A stretch of DNA of 64,000 nt, from the NCBI GenBank assembly GCA_009809945.1, contig WTPW01001106.1, positions 139,911 to 203,910 on the forward strand. Direction: 5' to 3'. The notes under the pieces were generated by a model, which was not told the DNA's origin, searched no databases, and was given only the letters and a program-made list of their open reading frames with translations. The position numbers and the translations under genes are program-made. Below are positions 61,140 through 64,000 of this stretch, one piece after another; the stretch's first letter is position 1, and the number at the start of each line of letters is the position of its first letter. This DNA comes from Gigaspora margarita. Its lineage: Eukaryota; Glomeromycota; Glomeromycetes; Diversisporales; Gigasporaceae.

Positions 61140-61600
61140 TTTTAGCTAATTGCCAATAGTTATTACATAGTAAAGTCTAAATTCTACTATGTAAATCAGT
61201 TATTAGCACTTAAGTAAACTTATTTGGTAGACTAAATTGCACCTATCCTGAAAGTTTCATAAAAAAAGAGTACTTTTTATTATTTGACTTTTAATTTTTA
61301 CATTCAACGAATATATTTTGTTAATAAAATTTTAACCTTTTCGTTGAACGTAAAAATTAAAATCTAATTAATAAAAGGTTCTTCAATTTTGTTATAAATT
61401 TCAGAATATATGTATTTTGATCTTCTGAATAAGTTTACTTAAGCGACTTTAATCGATTTACTTAGTAAAATTTGAACTTTACTATGTAGCAACTTTCATC
61501 AATCGTGAGTAGCTTATTTTCAGATCAAAGACGTTTTTGTGTTTTTTGATCAAAAGAGAGGGTAAAATTTTAACCAATCAAATTCTTGGAAAATTATCAG
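61140..61600. repeat. Palindromic core copy with mariner-like right side
   Basis: ATTACATAGTAAAG to CTTTACTATGTAGC arms (61,160-61,495) followed by GAGTAGCTTATTTTC, as in the mariner-like MITEs. Complete termini were not found. Confidence 0.6.
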
Positions 61601-61649
61601 GTGGGGGTGGGGGTCAGCTACTTAGTGAAACCCTAATCAGCTGATAAAT

Positions 61650-62475
61650 GGCTCTCCCCTTAGATGCATCTTGACAACTTTCAATTAGTGGACATATTAA
61701 TAAGAAGAAAATTTTAAATGGAAGCACATCACGTTTTGTTACTTTCCAGTTGATAGGCAGATAATCAATTAAGATATTTAAGTTTAAAGTCAAGAAAACT
61801 TTTACTTAGAAAAAATTTGTCTCTTTTCTACTGACTTACCCCATATATCTATATATAAAATTTGCTAATAGTTATATAAAATTTTATATAGTTGTTCAAT
61901 CATTTTTCGATAATAACTTAGCATCTACTAGGTCAATTTTAATAATGATATCTTCTTTAGATTCGTCATAATAAGCTCTACAACTTTAATTAGTGGGCAT
62001 TGCATTAACTTAGTAAAAAATATATTTTTCTTTAGGTGATTGTGCATTCCTGCTATAATAATCTATATTATAGATAAAAATGCCATAATTATCCAAGAAA
62101 AAATATTTTTTTACTAACTTAACAGTCAATGCCCACTGATTGAAAGTTGTAAAGCTCATTATGATGAATCTAAAAGAGGTGAAATCATTAAAATTGAACT
62201 AGTAAATGCTGAGTTATCATCAAAAAATAATTGGCTAATTATATAAAATTTTATATAACCAAATATTTGTTTACATTGAATTTTACATAGTCAGCCAATC
62301 TTTTTTGATGATATTTTCACATTTATAGGCCAATTTTAATGATCTAACTACTATTAGATGCATTTCAACAAGCTCTGCAACTTTTAATTAGTGGGCATTG
62401 GCTATTAACTTAGTAAAAAAATAGGTTTCTTTGGGTGATTGTGGCATTTTATCCATAAGTAATTTATATAATAAT
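61650..62475. repeat. Inverted TAGAGCTC-family repeats, diverged
   Basis: Alternating orientation copies of CAACTTTCAATTAGTGG and GATGATTTAAC-like motifs, as at 53,400-54,115. Confidence 0.6.
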
Positions 62476-62514
62476 TTGTATCACATATACTATGATCATG
62501 CACCTGTTGACTAG

Positions 62515-63810
62515 CAGATCATCAATTAATAAATAAAAAATAAAAAAAAACAAAAACAAAAACAAAAAAACAAAAAACATTAAACAATAAAATAAATAAA
62601 GCACTAACTAAATCTTTATTTCTCTAAAGAGACATTCTTGAAAATCTACAAATTGCTAGAAAAAGCAATTATATATTTTTGCAAAGCGTCAGAAGGCTGT
62701 GTTGGCTTGCACAAAGTGCTAAAAAGTTATTAGATTTCTTACAAAGTGCCAGAAAAGTTAAAGTTGATGTTTTTGTAAAGTGTAAAAGTAAAATAAAAAA
62801 AAATAAAAAATAGTAAATAAAAAAAAAAAAATAAAAAAAAATAAAAACTAAAAAAAAACAAAACAAAAATGAAAAAACAATGTAAAATTGATAGAAGATC
62901 TAAATAATAAACAAAAAAAAAATAAAAAAAGATCTAATCTGATTTTGTAATATGATTATTAAAACATTTCAAAAATATTAGTCAAATATGCTCTTGGTAT
63001 TATTCAAGCTACAAATCTACTGATCCAGCTTGGTTTTCTAGTTCTAAAGTATTTCAAAAGAATTTGAAATATTTCAAAAATATTAGACCTAAAATATTTT
63101 AAAATATATTTTACTTATTTGCAGTATACAAGGTTTTTTGAAATATTTTACACATATTAATTTGCTAATGGATTATAACTAGGGTACCTGGCATAGCAGT
63201 TATTGGCATGCCACTATGGCATGCCAATTGAGGTATGCCTATAGCATGCCAAAATCTCAAATAGATATTAGGCATACCACTTATATAAAGTGCTTTATAT
63301 CAAGAAAATTTTAGGCTAAAATTATCTTCGATTCTAAAATTCTTGGTCTGGATCCATTTAATTATAGGATCTTATATATATATATAAAAAATATAAGAAA
63401 TTGTAAAAAATATATATAAATAACAAAAATTTACTATAACAATTAATTTTTGATCTTAAAGTAAGAATTTTGGCATATAATTTTAGTTATAAAACAGTTT
63501 TTAATATTAAATATACAAAATTTTTTTATTTATATTATGTGTATATGTAATTTAATAGCATGCTAGAGTGGCATCTTGGTATGAATTTAAATAGTTGGCA
63601 TGCATATGGCATATTAAATTTTTTGCTATGCCAGGTATCTAATCATAACACATAAAGTTAAATAGTAGTTGTAAAAAAATGTTTAGACTATGTGATCGTT
63701 AAAGATCTGTTAATCATTATATATCAATTCAAATAATTACGATTATAATCAATTTATAGATATATAATGATTTATATTGAAAATAATATATATTGATTAT
63801 TTTGGTTTCC
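62515..63810 (-). mobile_element. CATCAGC-family element, reverse copy, with nested MITE
   Basis: Reverse order of GCAAAGTGCCAGA motifs, AGATCTAATCTGAT and the TAATCATTATATATC left-end block (63,700-63,800). Interrupted at 63,183-63,645. Confidence 0.55.
63183..63645. mobile_element. MITE with GGTACCTGGCATAGCA ends
   Basis: GGTACCTGGCATAGCAGTTA pairs with TTTGCTATGCCAGGTATC. Subterminal GGCATGCC repeats in both orientations. Confidence 0.75.
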
Positions 63811-63887
63811 TCTAGCCTTCTTAAACTAAAAATTTAATCTTTTAGTTTAAAATAGAAAAGTATGAGGTGAAATGTCACATTTTTTTT

Positions 63888-63940
63888 CTGTAGCGGTTTA
63901 ATGGTTAGCCTGACTGCAAGTAATAGGCTTGCCCTATTGC
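63888..63940 (+). repeat. Retroposon fragment with tRNA-like half
   Basis: GTAGCGGTTTAATGGTTAGC and CTGACTGCAAGTA match the internal tRNA-like half of the retroposon at 2,796-3,783 (3,329-3,360). Confidence 0.5.
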
Positions 63941-64000
63941 ATAGATTATTAGATGATTAGTTAGGAATTTTAAATATAGTATTTCTTTATATATCATTCT

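Noticed and set aside
1-64000. LTR retrotransposon or integrated virus
   Set aside because: No long terminal direct repeats, reverse transcriptase, integrase or capsid-like frames were seen anywhere in the window.

Overview
The window looks like nuclear DNA of an arbuscular-mycorrhizal fungus (Glomeromycotina, Rhizophagus/Gigaspora-like). It is extremely AT-rich and packed with nested DNA transposons. It has one clearly intact host gene with short GT-AG introns. Its hAT transposase, SPRY and TPR relics are of the kinds these genomes carry in large numbers. The organism call is inference from protein style and base composition. No bacterial operons, rRNA genes, CRISPR arrays or reverse-transcriptase genes were seen.

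The only gene I would call intact is at 17,693-21,665 on the minus strand. It has ten coding exons that join in frame into a 1,076-residue protein with six Kelch repeats, a disordered middle and a long coiled coil. This is the architecture of the fungal cell-end polarity protein Tea1.

Everything else is mostly transposons inside transposons. (1) 4.8-15.8 kb is a decayed hAT transposon (BED finger to C-terminal dimerisation region), opened by a 1.79-kb element at 4,981, a ~6.1-kb element at ~7,005-13,082 and a foldback MITE at 13,326-13,923, and then damaged by a 511-bp tandem duplication. The 6.1-kb element carries a further TIR element (9,196-12,658) with SPRY-domain, TPR-like and RelE/ParE toxin-like remnants. 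(2) 39,385-45,524 is a second hAT transposon on the minus strand with a perfect 8-bp target-site duplication (TSD). It is itself interrupted by a TIR element, a mariner-like MITE pair, a dimeric hairpin and another MITE. (3) 54.1-60.5 kb holds two more hAT-like non-autonomous elements. (4) A family of 2-4 kb AT-rich elements with ends like CATCAGC...GCTGATG and 2-bp TSDs (TA or TT) occurs about eight times, and two of the three sequence gaps sit at one fixed point inside it. (5) tRNA-headed retroposons and one spliced-transcript-like retrocopy stand out as GC-rich islands with poly-A tails and 14-16 bp TSDs.

Small MITEs (110-600 bp) fill the rest. Many boundaries are supported by matching TSDs: 8 bp (hAT type), 9 bp (Mutator type) or TA (mariner type). 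A ~330-bp palindromic core recurs in at least eight places within elements that have different termini. Homopolymer-rich stretches at 23.5-26.6, 31-33, 45.6-46.7 and 62.5-63.1 kb have no convincing genes.
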